From Selaginella moellendorffii (Eukaryota > Streptophyta > Lycopodiopsida > Selaginellales > Selaginellaceae), in contig NW_003314356.1 of assembly GCF_000143415.4 (NCBI RefSeq), forward strand, positions 293,462 to 357,461: a stretch of 64,000 bases of DNA, in the 5' to 3' direction. Below the pieces are notes generated by a model that saw nothing but the letters and a program-made list of their open reading frames with translations, was not told where the DNA came from and searched no databases. The translations under genes and the position numbers were made by a program. Positions 33,632-46,300 of this stretch are shown in pieces. How positions within the stretch are numbered: the stretch's first letter is position 1; the number at the start of each line of letters is the position of its first letter.

Positions 33632-35895
33632 TGTAAGCGACTAAATTTTCCATTCTACTTTAGTCACTTAACCACACCTCCAACCACTTGGAGGAGTCTC
33701 ACTCACAACCTCCATAAGTCCTATTTTAAACTTGGGCTTGCCAGTCCCAAGAATGGCATCCCTGCCACTCAACCTTTGCACTTGATCCTAGTGCTCCACG
33801 TGTCCGATCCCAGTACCGACACCCCAAGGTACCACCGACATATCAGCCCGTTACGCTAAGGCCATGCCCCTTTACTTTGGTCACACCAGTGGTCTACCAC
33901 CTACATCACAGTCCCATCTCTCAAGGACTGAGCCATCCGTCCATGAGTGATCATTCCAGATCCACTCCTTAGCATCCTTAGGATGCCCACAGACATGGGG
34001 AATTGCCTTCCCCAATATCCCTTTTTTTAGTTTTCACCAAGTCCCTTTTTGCCTATAGCCGTGTTTGCCAACACTGCCACTGGATCAAGGCCCACAGGCC
34101 CGACCACTAAGTCCCACGGTCCTCTGGGACTTCCTCACCACTCGGCTGTATCCTTGGTCACTACACCAGAGGACTACTCCTCTTCCTTTCCACAGTCTGG
34201 GCCTTAGGGACAACAATTCGGAACGCCATGGCCCTATGCGGGCCTCATGGGTACTCTCCCCACCTTCCACCTTTGGGTGCTCTAGCCATGGGCTTAGAGC
34301 GAAGTTCCGTTGAGCCACGACAGGTATCCAAGTAGGTAGTGCCACCCACACTTGGACTGGGAGCATCGGCCAGTCGATCTCCCGGGGGAACTAGAGCCGG
34401 CTCTTGAACACTTCACCAAGCTACCCCGCTTGTCGGTCCGTGTTCACTCTAGTCTTGGACTTCCCAGTGGTCAGCTCATCACCCAACACTGGGTGCAACC
34501 TCTCTGGGCCAAACTAGCCTTTCCTGGCCAAACTGGCTCCACTGCAGTCCTCCCCCTACTATACTTTTGGAGCTCACCAAACTCCCCAAGGTCTGGGAGA
34601 CAAACGCTTTGGGCTTTCACCCTCTCAGACTCGAACTCGGACTCGGACTCAGCCTCGGTCCCGATCTCGGTCTCGGTCTCGGTCTCGGTCTCGGGTCCTT
34701 CTCGGACTCCATCTCGGATTCCATCTCGGGTCCATCTCGGACTCCATCTCAGACTCCGTCTCGGTCCATCTCGGACTCCATCTCGGACTCCGTCTCGGTC
34801 CAGCTCGGACTCCATCTCGGACTCCATCTCGGACTCCGTCTCGGTCCACCTCGAACTCCATCTCGAACTCCATCTCGGACTCCGTCTCGGTCCACCTTGG
34901 ACTCCATCTCGGACTCCATCTCGGACTCCATCTCGGGCTCCACTTCGGACTCCATCTCAGGTCCATCTCGAGCTCTACTTTGGGTCCATCTCAGACTCCA
35001 CTTCGGGTCCACCTCGGACACTTCCATGTGTCATATGTTGGTCCTTTTGGGTCCCTTTTTGGAGCCTCGCTTATTGCTCGCTTCATGCTCGTTCCTTGAA
35101 CACTCCGTTGGGAGTTCCACTCCCGCTCTCAACCTCTCAAGTCGGAGCCTTTTAGTCCAAACGTGTTACGCTCGTTTGGCTTTTGCTTCAGCCACTACCA
35201 CGTGGCACCCTTTCGGTGCAACGTGTATGTACATTTCTCCAAGTCCCTTAGGGATCAAAACAACATTGAGAGCGCACTCTCGAAGAAACTAGTGAAACTA
35301 TGAGCGCGAATGCCCGGCGCTGCTCTTGGGCCGTCCACCTCCCAAGTGACTCCACTGCGGAGCTTGAAGCCACCTGCTTCGCCTCGCCACTCCTCCACTC
35401 GGTCACAATGATGTCAAGCCGGACGAACACCATGTCGATCTAGCTCGACGTCGTCGCAGCCAAGCAGTCCAACTCGAGCACGATGACCCGGCATCGCTCA
35501 TGGGTCACTCGCCTCCAAGGTGATTCCACTGCACAAGCTGAAACCACCTGTTACGCCCCAAGACGTGATGCTGTGTCTTGGAGCGCCTACCTCCCCAGTG
35601 TACTTCCAGCACTAAGTCGGTGCCCATTGCGAACAAACTCCAAGGCGTAGAACAAGCAAGGTGTGAGCCTCCTCCAGCTCTAGACTAGAGCGTGCTACCT
35701 TGCCTCCCACACTAGACAAGTGCGCTGGCCCCCTTCAATGATATACGAGCCCCCGTTGCCGGCATCGCGACAATCACAAGACTTGCAAGCCTCCGCGAAC
35801 CTCCTCAAAGGACTAGCCCTGAAGCAAGAACCATGTGGGATCCACGTGGCACCCTTTCGGCTCCACTTTGGGGCCTAGGGATTTTGTGTCTCACA
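33632..35895 (-). repeat. 5' LTR of the younger A element
   Basis: LTR A from TGTAAGCGAC to TTTGTGTCTCACA, enlarged by retroposon R copy 2 plus its duplication. The GAGTCC/CTCGGACTCC array lies at about 34620-35015. The repeat array is open in several frames without coding meaning. Confidence 0.87.
35217..35841 (-). mobile_element. Unclassified retroposon R, copy 2
   Basis: About 625 bp nearly identical to 20168-20790, with the same left end but a truncated right end. It is flanked by direct repeats of 17-19 bp (ACGTGGCACCCTTTCGG, 35200-35216 and 35844-35860). It lies in LTR A, showing that R and family A were both active recently. Confidence 0.8.
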
Positions 35896-35900
35896 CAGAA

Positions 35901-38879
35901 ACCTTATTTTTTAACCTAGCATGGACCTTGTCCTTGTTTAGCTATAGGATCACCTAATGATTTCGCTTTGACACCTTAACAAGTTTGCCAATAAGTACTA
36001 GGTCTTCCAAAACTTTAAGTTGTTGACTATAACCTCAGAGGCATCCCTCACACTTGGCAGTGTGCCTAAGCTAGCCCTTCTGGCCAAGGTCTATACCAAC
36101 TAAGACTGGGTGTCCCCATCTCATTTACCACGTCCTACTTGCACCAAAGTGTTCAAGTTAGATATATTAAGCTTTCACATTAAATAATTTAACCGTGCAT
36201 CATGACTTCAGGGCATCCCTCACTTGGTAGTGTGCCCAAGCCAGTCTCCTCACTGAGAGTCCATGACCACCAAAAAATGAGTGTCCTCATATTCCAAACC
36301 ATCACCACACTCTAGTGAGTTGGGCCTCAAACCCAAGCACTAAAGGGTTGGGACTCGAACCCAACTTTTGTATATGCATTTACAGACAGTATCACCCAGG
36401 ATGCCTGACATGACTCCCCACGTTGGTGCACAAATTTATATTTAAAGCATGCTACAGATTACAGCTTAAAAACGTAGTTCCTTTAAATTGCCAAGTCCCC
36501 TCACTTGACAAGTCTGTGATTATGTATGAACTCCTCTATGCTTGGCTCCATAAGCCACTTTGTTTTGAAGTTAACATCTTCAACTAGAGTCTTTGTTCCC
36601 CCCGACTTGCCAATCTCACTTAACAAGTCACCTAACTAGCGTAACATGGTTTTCTGCATAAACGTGAAAGTCTTTAACCATTGACTTTCATTTAAACCAT
36701 CTCTTTGAACACTCAGAGACTACTTCCCCAACTCTGATAGCCTCGCTTCATGGTAAGCTTCAAGACCACGCTTCTACTATGCCATTCTAATTTTGCACAT
36801 TGTATGAACCATTTACACTTGTCTTTCTAGGTACTAACTTACCTAGAATTGTCTTTACAAACTTTAAAGGGACTTTGTCCCTTAACTTGCTAATGCCTCT
36901 TCTTTTGCAAGCTTTATAATTGTCATATGGTCTAACATGGACAATTCTATACTTTATACTCTTCATGGCATCATAGTTGCTAATAGTAACATATTCAAAC
37001 ACCCACTGGATTTTCCACTCCTAACTTGTATAATCACCTTTAATTATGCTCTTCGATTCCTATGGTTCAAATCTATCCCTTTACTACTTGCTTTTTGGCC
37101 TTATGCTTTTCCTTTAGTTATTCTCCTTCTTTCTAGGATGGTAGTTTTGCACTTTTTACCATGCCTTAACAAATATTCTTATGGATGAATTTACTCAATA
37201 ATTTAGGGAGTGGTTCTTCAATCTAGATATGCTCACTATGTAATCCCACATACCAGAATTAATGTTGCTACGCATGAGCCTCATTATGCCCATTGCTAGC
37301 CATGCCAAAATCCTTTTTTGGTTTTGTCCAATTTGGATAGATAAATTTCTCTCATCCCTGCAACATTGAACATTAGATAGCACCTACTATCCATCATTCA
37401 CTAGAGACTTGGTCCCTTAGGCCTTATCTAATGCCCTCATAATACCAAACACCACTTCTTGGTGTTTTAGAGTGTTTAGGTGACCTAAAGGTATCATTGA
37501 CATATCAACCTATTACATTAAGGCCCATGCTCATTCACCCTTGTCACATCGGTAGTCCAAGACCACCTGCATCACAGTTCTATCTTTCAAAAACTAGGCC
37601 ATCCATCCATGATTGGTCATCCCTTGACCACACATTAACACCATTAGAATGCCTAAGATATGGCAAACACCCTTCTTCAATGTCCCTTCTTCCATTCCCA
37701 CCAAGTCCCTTTCCATCCACAGCTATGCTCACTAACACTTCCACTGGGTCAAGGCCCAAAGGCCCAACCACTAAGTCCTATTGACATTTGGGACTTCCTC
37801 ACCATGTGACTGTATCCTTGGTCACTATACCAGAGGACTACTCTTCCTTGACTTTGGGATGACATTTTGGAACACTGTGGCCCTACACGAGTCTCGTGAG
37901 TACTCTCCCCACCTTTTGCATTTGGGTGCCCTAGCCATGTGGCTAGAGTGAGGTTCCGATGAGCCACACCAAGTATCCAAGTAGGTAGTGCCACCCACAC
38001 TTGGATTGGGAGCATCGACCATTCAATATCCCAAGGGAGCCAAAGCTGGCTCTTGAACACTTCACCAAACTACCCCACTTTTCTGTCCATATTCACTTTA
38101 GCTTTGGACTCCCCAATGGATATATCATCACCCAACACATAGGTATAGTCTTCTTTGGTCACATTGGCCTTTTCTAGCCAAACTGGCTCCACTAGAGTTC
38201 TCCCTCTATTATACTTTTGGAGCTCACCAAACCCCCTAGGGTCTAGGAGATGATTGCTTTAAGCTTTCACCCATGGTCTCAAACTTGGTCTCAGACTCGG
38301 TATCAGATTTGATCTTGGACTCAATCTTAGTCTTGGTCTCGATCTTGGTCTTGGTCTCTTTCTTGGCCTCGACATCAGACCCCATCTCAAGTCCATCTCA
38401 GACTCGACCTCAAACTCCATTTCAAGTCCATCTCAGACTCGACCTCGAACTCCATCTCAAGTCCATCTTGAACTCCATCTCGGGTCCATCTCGGACTCCA
38501 TTTTGGGTCCATCTCAGACTCCATCTTAGGTCTATCTCAGGTGTATATCAGACCCCATTTCAAACTCCATCTTGGACTCCATCTCGGATTCCTTCTCAAA
38601 CTCCTTCTCAGACTCCTTTTTGGACTCGTTCCTGATACTTCCATGTGTCATGACACTTGCCATGTGTCAATCCTTCTTGTGTCCCTTTTCAAAGACTCAT
38701 TCACTAATTACTTCATGCTCATTCCTCGAGCACTTTGTTTTGACTTTCACTCTCACTCTTGACTTTTCAAATCAGAGCTTTTGGTCCTAACATATTATGT
38801 TTGTTGGACTTTCACTTTGAGCACTACCATGTGGCACCCTTTCTGCTCCACATTGTGGCTTAAGGATTTGTATCTCACA
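35901..38879 (-). mobile_element. Right side of the older A element
   Basis: 35901-37480 is diverged A internal DNA (compare 30626-32200). At about 37481 it joins the middle of LTR A, which runs to 38879. The LTR start and the PBS end of the internal region are deleted. The repeat array here (38273-38630) is worn and shorter. Confidence 0.7.
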
Positions 38880-39131
38880 ATTGTGGCTTTCAGCTTCTAT
38901 TCATAAGGGTGTGAACTTGAAGGGAAGCGTGGTGGATTGTAAACAACCAAAGAAAATGACTTGAGTGATGATCTATAAAGGTTTAAATATAGACGGAAAG
39001 GGCCCATAAATAAGAGTGCACCCTTTTTTCCAATCAATTAAAGGTGTTAGAATATTTATGGTTAATGTCTTTGGGATTGAATAATACTAGGCTGGATAAC
39101 CTCTTAGAAAGTCTAAATTCATGAGCTTACA

Positions 39132-41100
39132 GTTGTATATACCTCATGAAGTATAACATCTAATTAGGGTTGTTGGGAGAATGAAGGAAATATAACTAGT
39201 TGTGTGAAAAAGAACTACTGCTAGAAGAAATGCATTCTTCAAGTGGTCTTTAGTTAGGATGTTCTAGCTTAGGACATCACTAGCAATGTTTGGAAGAAGA
39301 TCTAGTATGTTGAAGAGCATGAAGTTTGTGCTCTTGAGCAGTTTTTTATGGATCTTCTAACAAAAGCACTCCCACGTTTGCCAGATAGCCATATTCTTAG
39401 TATCCACCTTGAAAGATGTCATCAATGAATTAGAAGAGCCAATAAAGAGTTTGACTTTGCCACAAAATACCTTTGAAGAAACAGGGTGAATTAGGGGGAG
39501 AAGAGGAAAGTAAGATGTGAAATTAAGTAAAATTTACATACTTTCATGTAGCATTTGTTCCTCCAAGTCCTCTTCTCAGGTATCAAGACAAGCTGGAATG
39601 CAATTACCCCTAACAATTCTTGCTATAACTAAGAATAGAAAACATTAAAAGAAATATCCCTCAATTATAGACACATTTTGCACAATCATCATCATTGTTG
39701 ATTAATTCCTCTATATGGAGATTTGCATGCCTTCGTCATGGTGGAACTTCTTGCATGTCCTAGTTCTCTCATCTTGAAGGACACTTCTCCTCCCATTATG
39801 GAAGAATTTCTTATAAGTCCTTCTCACTACCATTTTCACTCTCCTCACCATCAACATTGATAGTATTGATATTCTCATAGCCGCCATCTTCGTTATTCAG
39901 CATGTCTTCGTCATTGCCTCTTGCAGCCTCTTGGTGGGCTAATGCATAGTCTAGGATCTCTAATTCCCAAGGGCAAGCTAACTTTATTATCTCTAGAAAC
40001 TTCATTGTTGTTGAGTATATAGCTTCATTTCTTACACTATGCCTCAGGAGTTGATTATATATTGGTGTTTCAAGAGGAATGCCTCTATAGTATAGATACT
40101 TGCAATACAATATATTCAAATTGAGTAAAGTTGAGAAATTGTAAATTATTTGAAAGCTACTCTCTCATGAAGTAAAGTTGGCAAAACTGTTTATCAAATA
40201 GAGTCATGCTTGTGGCCTTCTTTGGCAGCCAGCCATCTCTGAGTTTTGTAAGCTTAGTGGTGACAAAATCCTTGTATGGAAGCTACTCAGAATCATCCCC
40301 TATTAAAGGCACCAAATTTTCATATATAGTTTGTGAAATATAAACATTCCTTCTCATCACATTCTCTATCATATTATCTAAACCACTGCCGGATCAGACA
40401 CAATATCCCTTTTGGGCGGGGTGGGCCTATTCGGATACCCGACCCTCTGTTGCTGCCACCCCCGCACCGGCAGCATCGGGTGTCCCATTTTTCTTCTTCC
40501 CTAAGCATGCTATTGAGGTCATTTAGAATGTGTATTTACTCCTTATATATAAACTTTAACTTTGAGATGTTGTAAATAGTTTAATCTAGTCTTGCATACT
40601 AGGAGACAACCTTTATGAGTAACCTTTAAGTAAACATGCACAATACTTACTTTTATGACATGCAATCTCTATTATGATATTAACCACTCTTTTTGCTATT
40701 GAGATCAGCTATGCTAAATAATTTTTTTACCTTTGTCTTCTTTGTGATATTGATTTTCTTGTCAATTATGGCTAAATTCCTAGAAAGCTCTTTATTATTT
40801 TCAACCAATGAAACTATGCATATGTGCCTTGCCTAATCTTCACCAACAGCTAAAGACAATGCAAACATTCAATAACAGGGAAGAGGTAGATTAAGAAGAA
40901 CATACCTTACTTCACACTACTATAATAAAAGCCATTGGATTTTTATACCATCTATTAGCATCTTGATAACTTTGTTGATGTTGAATAAGTGATGCCAAAT
41001 CATCACCATAATGGCTACGAACTGCATCCTCATCTAGATTGGTGCGAAGCTGCATTTACTCAATATCATACATTAGGCTTTGCTTCTGCACTATAAACTA
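39132..41100 (-). pseudogene. Decayed multi-exon gene interrupted by the stack
   Basis: Minus-strand segments with ordinary protein composition lie at about 41085-40920 (LRTNLDEDAVRSHYGDDLAS), 40310-40150 (YKDFVTTKLTKLRDGWLPKK), 40119-39811 (RGIPLETPIYNQLLRHSV, ending in an acidic tail), 39350-39290 (LLKSTNFMLFNILDLLPNIA) and 39159-39132, whose exon continues at 6337-6245. Stop codons occur in the frames, for example TAG before the LPYKDF segment. I do not recognise the family and cannot order exons reliably. It may be a host gene or an old DNA-transposon gene. Confidence 0.4.
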
Positions 41101-42689
41101 TTTTAGCCTACAAAAAATAAATTGTCAAAATTGATTGAAGAGGGATATGTAAGTACATTAATTTTGTGGCAAGCTATAACAATGTTGCAAATATAACCAT
41201 AGATATTCAAAGTTACTTGTCAGCTAGTCCTTTTGGATATTCTTTCCTTACTACCACGATAGTAAAATATCAGTATTACTAGTCTCTTTTTCAATCTCCA
41301 TCTAAGTTAGTTGAGAAATTAGTCCTTGCATGTGCACTTGACTAGATGAGCATAAGGATGAAATTTCTAAGTGTTATTAGTCAAACATACTTGACCTAGT
41401 TAAAAAAACTTATTTGTTAATTTGTATTTGCTAATGTTAGGAACTGTTGCAATATTGAGCTTGGTCCCTCAATATTAGCCAAATAATAAATTACCATCTC
41501 TACCAAACACTCTCGCTATCATGCATCTTGTGTTAGTTCCGTTCAGTCCCAATTGCTATTTATGGAATGTGTCTAAATTTGCTAATTTAGCATATCTATT
41601 GAATATAAAGATTGTTTTGAACACAATAGTTTTGGTCCCGTGTCTAAATTAGTGGGTAGATCGGGCATAGCCGACCAACTTGAGGTATAGTCTAACTCCC
41701 ACTTATATATTTGTCCTTGTTCTGCATCTAGCTTGGGTCTAAGCCCAAGTTTTACACCATGTTAGCTAGTGGAGTACCTATATCCTTGCATTAAACCACT
41801 GGTATGCTAAAATAACACTAGACTCTATTTGGCTTTGTTTTACATGTTGGTCCTGGCATTGGGATGCTGGATGCTCTAAGACTATTCCAAGTCACTCTGT
41901 GCTCTTGTCCCTTTACTCCTTGGGTTGTACACTCAGAAGTCACTTTTTCACTCCTTGGCTCCATGCTTAGGAGTCTGGCTCTGTTCCTTCATTCAGTAGC
42001 TCAAACCGTTGAAACTTGGGTTCTACTCCACTGTCCCTGGACACATGGCATGTGGCACTTGGCATATGAAAGGTTTAAGTTCTACTTCATGGTTATCCTA
42101 TAATAAATCACCATAGGTTAAAGGGTGAAAACCACATACACTACAAACAACCCTTGAGAGGGTGTTTGTCATTTCTGACTTGAAGATTGAAACATATACC
42201 TATATGTGTCCCAAAGCCATTTTATTTGTAAATGTCCATGTTGACAAAGTGAGGTGAAGTAGTCCGAATGATGCTTATTTGAGTGAATTGACATAGTGGA
42301 ATTTCTTGAATCATGTCTTCTAGGCCTTCCCACTTGATTGATTTTAAAATCATGTGAATAACCTTCTCTCTAGTTCTCAAAACTATCTCCTAAAAGTGTT
42401 TATCCATCATATGTTCAAGCAACTCCACTTCTCTTTTAGCTTCAGGTACACCTCCGATAGCATCAATGTCAGACCTAGCCCCCATTAGGCATCTTGGGGC
42501 CAACACCCCCCAGATGTAGCAAGTTTAACTCCCACATAAACTTTATTCCCGCATAAACTCCCGCGGATATGTATTTAGCAAGTTTAACTTGCTAAATAAA
42601 CTCGCATAAACTCCCACATAAAAGTATTTAGCAAGTTTAACTCCTGCTTATATATTTGTCCTTGTTTAGCAAGGTAGCAAGTTTATGCC
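41101..42689. other. AT-rich intergenic DNA, short repeats
   Basis: No gene recognised. A phrase containing CTTATATATTTGTCCTTGTT occurs at about 41702-41721 and again at about 42649-42667. Copies of TAGCAAGTTTAACT with ATAAACTCCCACATAAA-type units cluster at 42520-42680. Confidence 0.5.
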
Positions 42690-42885
42690 ATATCTAGAAG
42701 CTATGGTGTTGGATTGGAGTCTTTTGGTAGCATTATGGGTGGTGGTGGCAGTACTAGTGTCAGCAATGGTGGTGATGGCACTAGTGACAGTGATGACAGT
42801 GGTGGTAATGGTGGCAATGGCAGTGATGGTGGTGGTGGTGGTGATGTTGGTGATGATGGTAATGTGGGCTGTGTTTGTCTCAACT
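42690..42885. repeat. Imperfect GGT/GAT trinucleotide tract
   Basis: A G- and T-rich low-complexity stretch (GGTGGTGG, GATGGTGG, AATGGTGG units) that opens several overlapping short frames (Gly/Asp/Ser-rich or Val/Met-rich). Composition, not coding, explains the frames. Confidence 0.8.
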
Positions 42886-43390
42886 CTACCATTAACCAAC
42901 TTGATAGTAAGATCATTGTATAGTTAAATTGGACTTATCAAATACAACATTAGTTGCATTATTGATGTTATTGGGCTTGGTAAAAAAAAAAGAACTTCCA
43001 CAATACACTTAAGAACAAGAGGCACCAATGCACATCAGGTAAATTCTTTATTTTTGAAATGATTATGTTCGCAAATGTTTATACCCAGGCCCCAGCTGGG
43101 GCACACTATGTTTTAAGCCAGCTGGATCAGCTGGATCAGGAAATTCTTTGATTTACAGTTTCTGTTGCAAGAGGTGCTGGATGCACAGATTCCTTGCAAA
43201 TCAGTGGCACCTGCAAGGTGGGAGTGAGATTGTGGGGAGTGGAAGAGAAGATGAGCAGAGTGGGGCATGCAGACGGGCTTCTTTAGTAAGAGGGTGATGT
43301 GAAGTTTAGCACGTTACTGACGGGGCACAAAGCCAATGCGTGAATGTCATGCATTCAATGTTTGATAGGGACAGTTTGACTAGCTATGAT
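42886..43390. other. Intergenic, downstream of the SHIPPO gene
   Basis: No gene seen. A GTAAGTGAAAC sequence overlaps the last codons of the minus-strand SHIPPO gene and could be a splice donor, with CGTCAG near 43320 as acceptor. The next exon would begin with TAA, so the protein would hardly change. Confidence 0.4.
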
Positions 43391-46300
43391 TTATGAAGTT
43401 TCACTTACTGATCTTGGAAAGCTGATTGATGGGCCATCTGGTGCGTACCTTGGATCATAGGTTCCAGGACCAGGTGTGGGACTGCTGGCCTTATAAGGCA
43501 GCTTTGGGTATATGCTGCAAGATGGAGTGCTTTGTCTACTATTTACAACGTAAGCTCCTGGCCCTGGTGTTTCATCCACTTGCCTATCTGTGAGCCTCTC
43601 TCTTATAGTGAAGCTTAAAGATAGAGTTTCTCCCTTGGGCGAATATGCACCAGGGCCTGGGAGCAGATCTGGAGCTTTGTCCTTGAGCTGTCCATACATA
43701 GTAAAGGACGGCGTTGATGGTTTTTGTTCAGTCATATATGCTCCTGGTCCGGGTGAGTCACTGTCTGGCGGTGGACTGAACCGAAAGGGCATGGTCAACG
43801 CCGGTCCGTCGAGGCTGGATGGTGAAGAATATGTTCCAGGGCCCGGTGTCTTCTCCACAAGAGTTTCACGGAACTTTCCTCCTAGAGTGAATGCTGGTGG
43901 TGATGGGCTACGAAGCTCTTCTTTGGGGTGGTACGCTCCCGGCCCAGGAACATCGCCATCAAAATTTGCTGTCTCACGAGGCTTGCGCCTGATGGTGAAG
44001 GAGATTCCTCGTTCGGATGTGATCGGGTACGTGCCAGGTCCAGGATTGGCTGATAGTGCAGGTGCCCTGCTTCCCAGCTTACCAGCGAGTGAGAACGCCA
44101 ACAAGCCCTTCCTTTCAGCCGGCGAGTAGGCTCCAGGGCCAGGAGTGTCGCTAACTTTGTAATCCTGCACTCTGGTGCCAAATTTATAAGCTGGAGCTTC
44201 TGACCAGGCGGTAGCGACCGCATCCGTGTAGTCACCTGGTCCAGGTGTTTCCTGCGCAAACTGGTTATCCCCAGTACGGATGCCAAATGTGATCATGGGC
44301 CCCACTGCTGCCGGAGCGCTGTAGTGTGCGCCAGGACCAGGTGTGTCGAGCGCGTTTGGTCTCTCTATACGGACTGCCATGCTGTACTTTGGACCGTCGT
44401 CATCTTGCTTTGGGCTGTAGGCTGCAGGGCCTGGCGATCGGTTTGCCTCCTTGCTGGTAAACTTGGTAGCCATAGTGAATCCCGGTGCATCGTGGAGCGG
44501 CTCAGGGCTGTAATGTCCTGGCCCTGGACCATCGCTACCCTTTTGTGGACCAGACCGCGCTGTCTCAGTTATCAGCACATTCTTGCAAGTCTCATATACA
44601 GGGTTGGGATTGTACGCCGCAGGACCGGGGCTCTCTTCCATCTTGCATGATGGCAAGCTTCCACCCAATAAGTAGGCTGGCGCCGCTGGCGAGCAGAGAC
44701 GCGTACCAGAACCAATAATGTAGGAACCTGGGCCGGGAGTTGGATCTAAGGGCCGTGGCTCCACTCGTGAAGCCATGGTGTAGTGAGGACCATCTGTGGT
44801 GGTTGTTTCCAGATAAGCACCAGGCCCTGGCGTTTCTTCAGGCTTTGGATCCAGTATTTTCTTTCCAATGGCATATGAAGGACTGTTGCTCCTCCTGTTT
44901 GCTTCATAGGCTCCAGGGCCAGGCGACTTGTCAGGTTCCGGGTGCCGTAACTTTGCGCCCAGTGAAAAGGCGACCCCCGTGTGCTCGGGTAGTGGATATG
45001 AGCCAGGCCCGGGAGTCTTATCCAAGAGTGGTGTCCTGGGACGAGCTTGCATACTGAAGCTTTGAAGGTCCTTGCCGACGTTCCCTTTGTTCACCGTGTA
45101 TGATCCTGGCCCTGGGTTATTAGCATCCCCAAGGTGGGTGGCAGCTTGCCTCGACGGCATTGTGTAAGCCGGTCCTTCCCGCTTGTGCTCAATGCGGTAA
45201 GCTCCGGGCCCCGGGGTCACAAACAGTTCTGGAGCAGGAACAGCTCGACCACTCAACGAAAAAGCTGGCGCATTCGATTGCAAAATGAGTGCATAGGCTC
45301 CGGGTCCGGGTATTGATGCGTTATCTGAGTCAGGCAAGTCATATCTGCCCCGGATGCTCGCGGTGGGCCCCTGCCTTGGTCCGGTTGTCTCGTAATCACC
45401 AGGACCGGGAGTTTCCTGGTCATGCGGCGGGCTGAGTTTGTTGCCAATAGTGACACCAGGTTGCTGTCCGATTGCTTGATAGGCAGCCGGATAGGAACCA
45501 GGGCCTGGGGTTGGGTCTGCCGCAACGTAGGTTCCTTTGTTGCTGATGGAGTAGTGAGGTCCAGATGGGGTACATTTGATGTTGTAATGGCCGGGACCAG
45601 GTTGTACTGGTGTATTTGTCTCTTCAACTTTTGCTCCCATCGTAAATGATGGTGACGAAGCCTTTGGCCAAACTGAGTAGGCACCAGGGCCTGGCGTTGA
45701 GCCAGTGAGCTTAGGCTCCTGGCGCTTAGAGCCAATGATAATGCTACATGGCGGTGATGAGAGCCTGGAATCGGACGTCTGATAGTGACCTGGGCCAGGC
45801 ATGTTCTCTGGCTTGAGAGGTGCCTGAATTTTCTTGCCAAAGGAGAACACTGGCGACATGGGCTTGTTGGTCGTAACTGTGTAGCTTCCGGGCCCTGGGT
45901 TGCCTTGAGTAGGATCTGGAATGCACGACAACTTGCCAAAAATTGTGTAGGCTGGTCCATTGGTGACACTGTCCTGGTGATAAGCTCCAGGTCCTGGCAA
46001 GCTCTTGCCGTCCAACCTGTTGACAATTGATGACCTGTCTCCCATTGTGTAGGATGCAGAGGAGGAAAATGACTTCACTTCATATGCACCGGGTCCAGGG
46101 AACTGGTTTCCCGCTGGCCTGTTGGTGAGGCCACCCAGGGTGTAGGATGGGCCAGTTGTTGTATAATTTGATGACCTTGCGGATGGAGTTGCAGAATGAT
46201 ACGATACGCCCAGTAACTTCGTGGACCTCTGTTTGGTGATTATTTTGAAAGCAGGGCCTGTGGCGTCGATTTTATAGTACCCTGGTCCAGGAGTCATTAA

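Larger units (their letters stand above)
13382..35895 (-). mobile_element. Younger family-A LARD, nested in the older A
   Basis: In minus orientation, the 5' LTR is 33632-35895 (with a retroposon inside) and the internal region is 33631-30291 plus 20018-19737. The 3' LTR is represented by 13382-13795 and the 22-bp terminal tip 19715-19736. The primer-binding site reads on the minus strand at 33629-33617. Flanking 5-mers TAGAA (13377-13381) and CAGAA (35896-35900) form a target duplication with one mismatch, and the flanks rejoin the older A internal region. Without insertions the internal region is about 3.6 kb and the LTR 1.8 kb. No protein-coding capacity is seen. Confidence 0.8.
6686..38879 (-). 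mobile_element. Older family-A LARD inserted in TRIM D
   Basis: The left LTR is 6686-8212 (starts TCTAAGCAAC, a mutated TGTAAGCGAC; ends TTTCACA). The right LTR is the partial 37481-38879, ending ATCTCACA. Diverged A internal sequence lies at 8213-8908, 13044-13381 and 35901-37480. Both LTR ends abut the two halves of the TRIM D internal region, so the element jumped into that TRIM. At about 37481 internal sequence joins mid-LTR, indicating a deletion. The flanking duplication is eroded (AGAGT against ATTGT). It is clearly more diverged than the younger A copy inside it. Confidence 0.7.
6338..39131 (+). mobile_element. Outermost layer: TRIM D element opened by nested insertions
   Basis: The ends are two 194-195 bp LTRs (6338-6532 and 38938-39131), starting TGTAAGTAAC / TGTAAACAAC and ending GCTTACA. 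After the left LTR comes TTTGGTATTAGA, a decayed primer-binding site, and before the right LTR comes a purine-rich GGGAAGCGTGGTGGAT tract. The flanking 5-mers are ATTGT (6333-6337) and GTTGT (39132-39136), a target duplication with one mismatch. Without the insert the element would be about 0.6 kb with no coding region, like the complete copy at 60767-61358. It is the oldest transposon layer of the stack. Confidence 0.75.

Noticed and set aside
34352-35292. Open frames of 240-267 residues
   Set aside because: LTR A array again, partly running into the retroposon.
42685-42927. Gly/Ser-rich and Val/Met-rich frames
   Set aside because: Trinucleotide low-complexity DNA opens frames on both strands; no conserved domain.
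44324-46030. Several 60-257-residue frames overlapping the SHIPPO gene
   Set aside because: Shadows of the repetitive 1320-codon frame.
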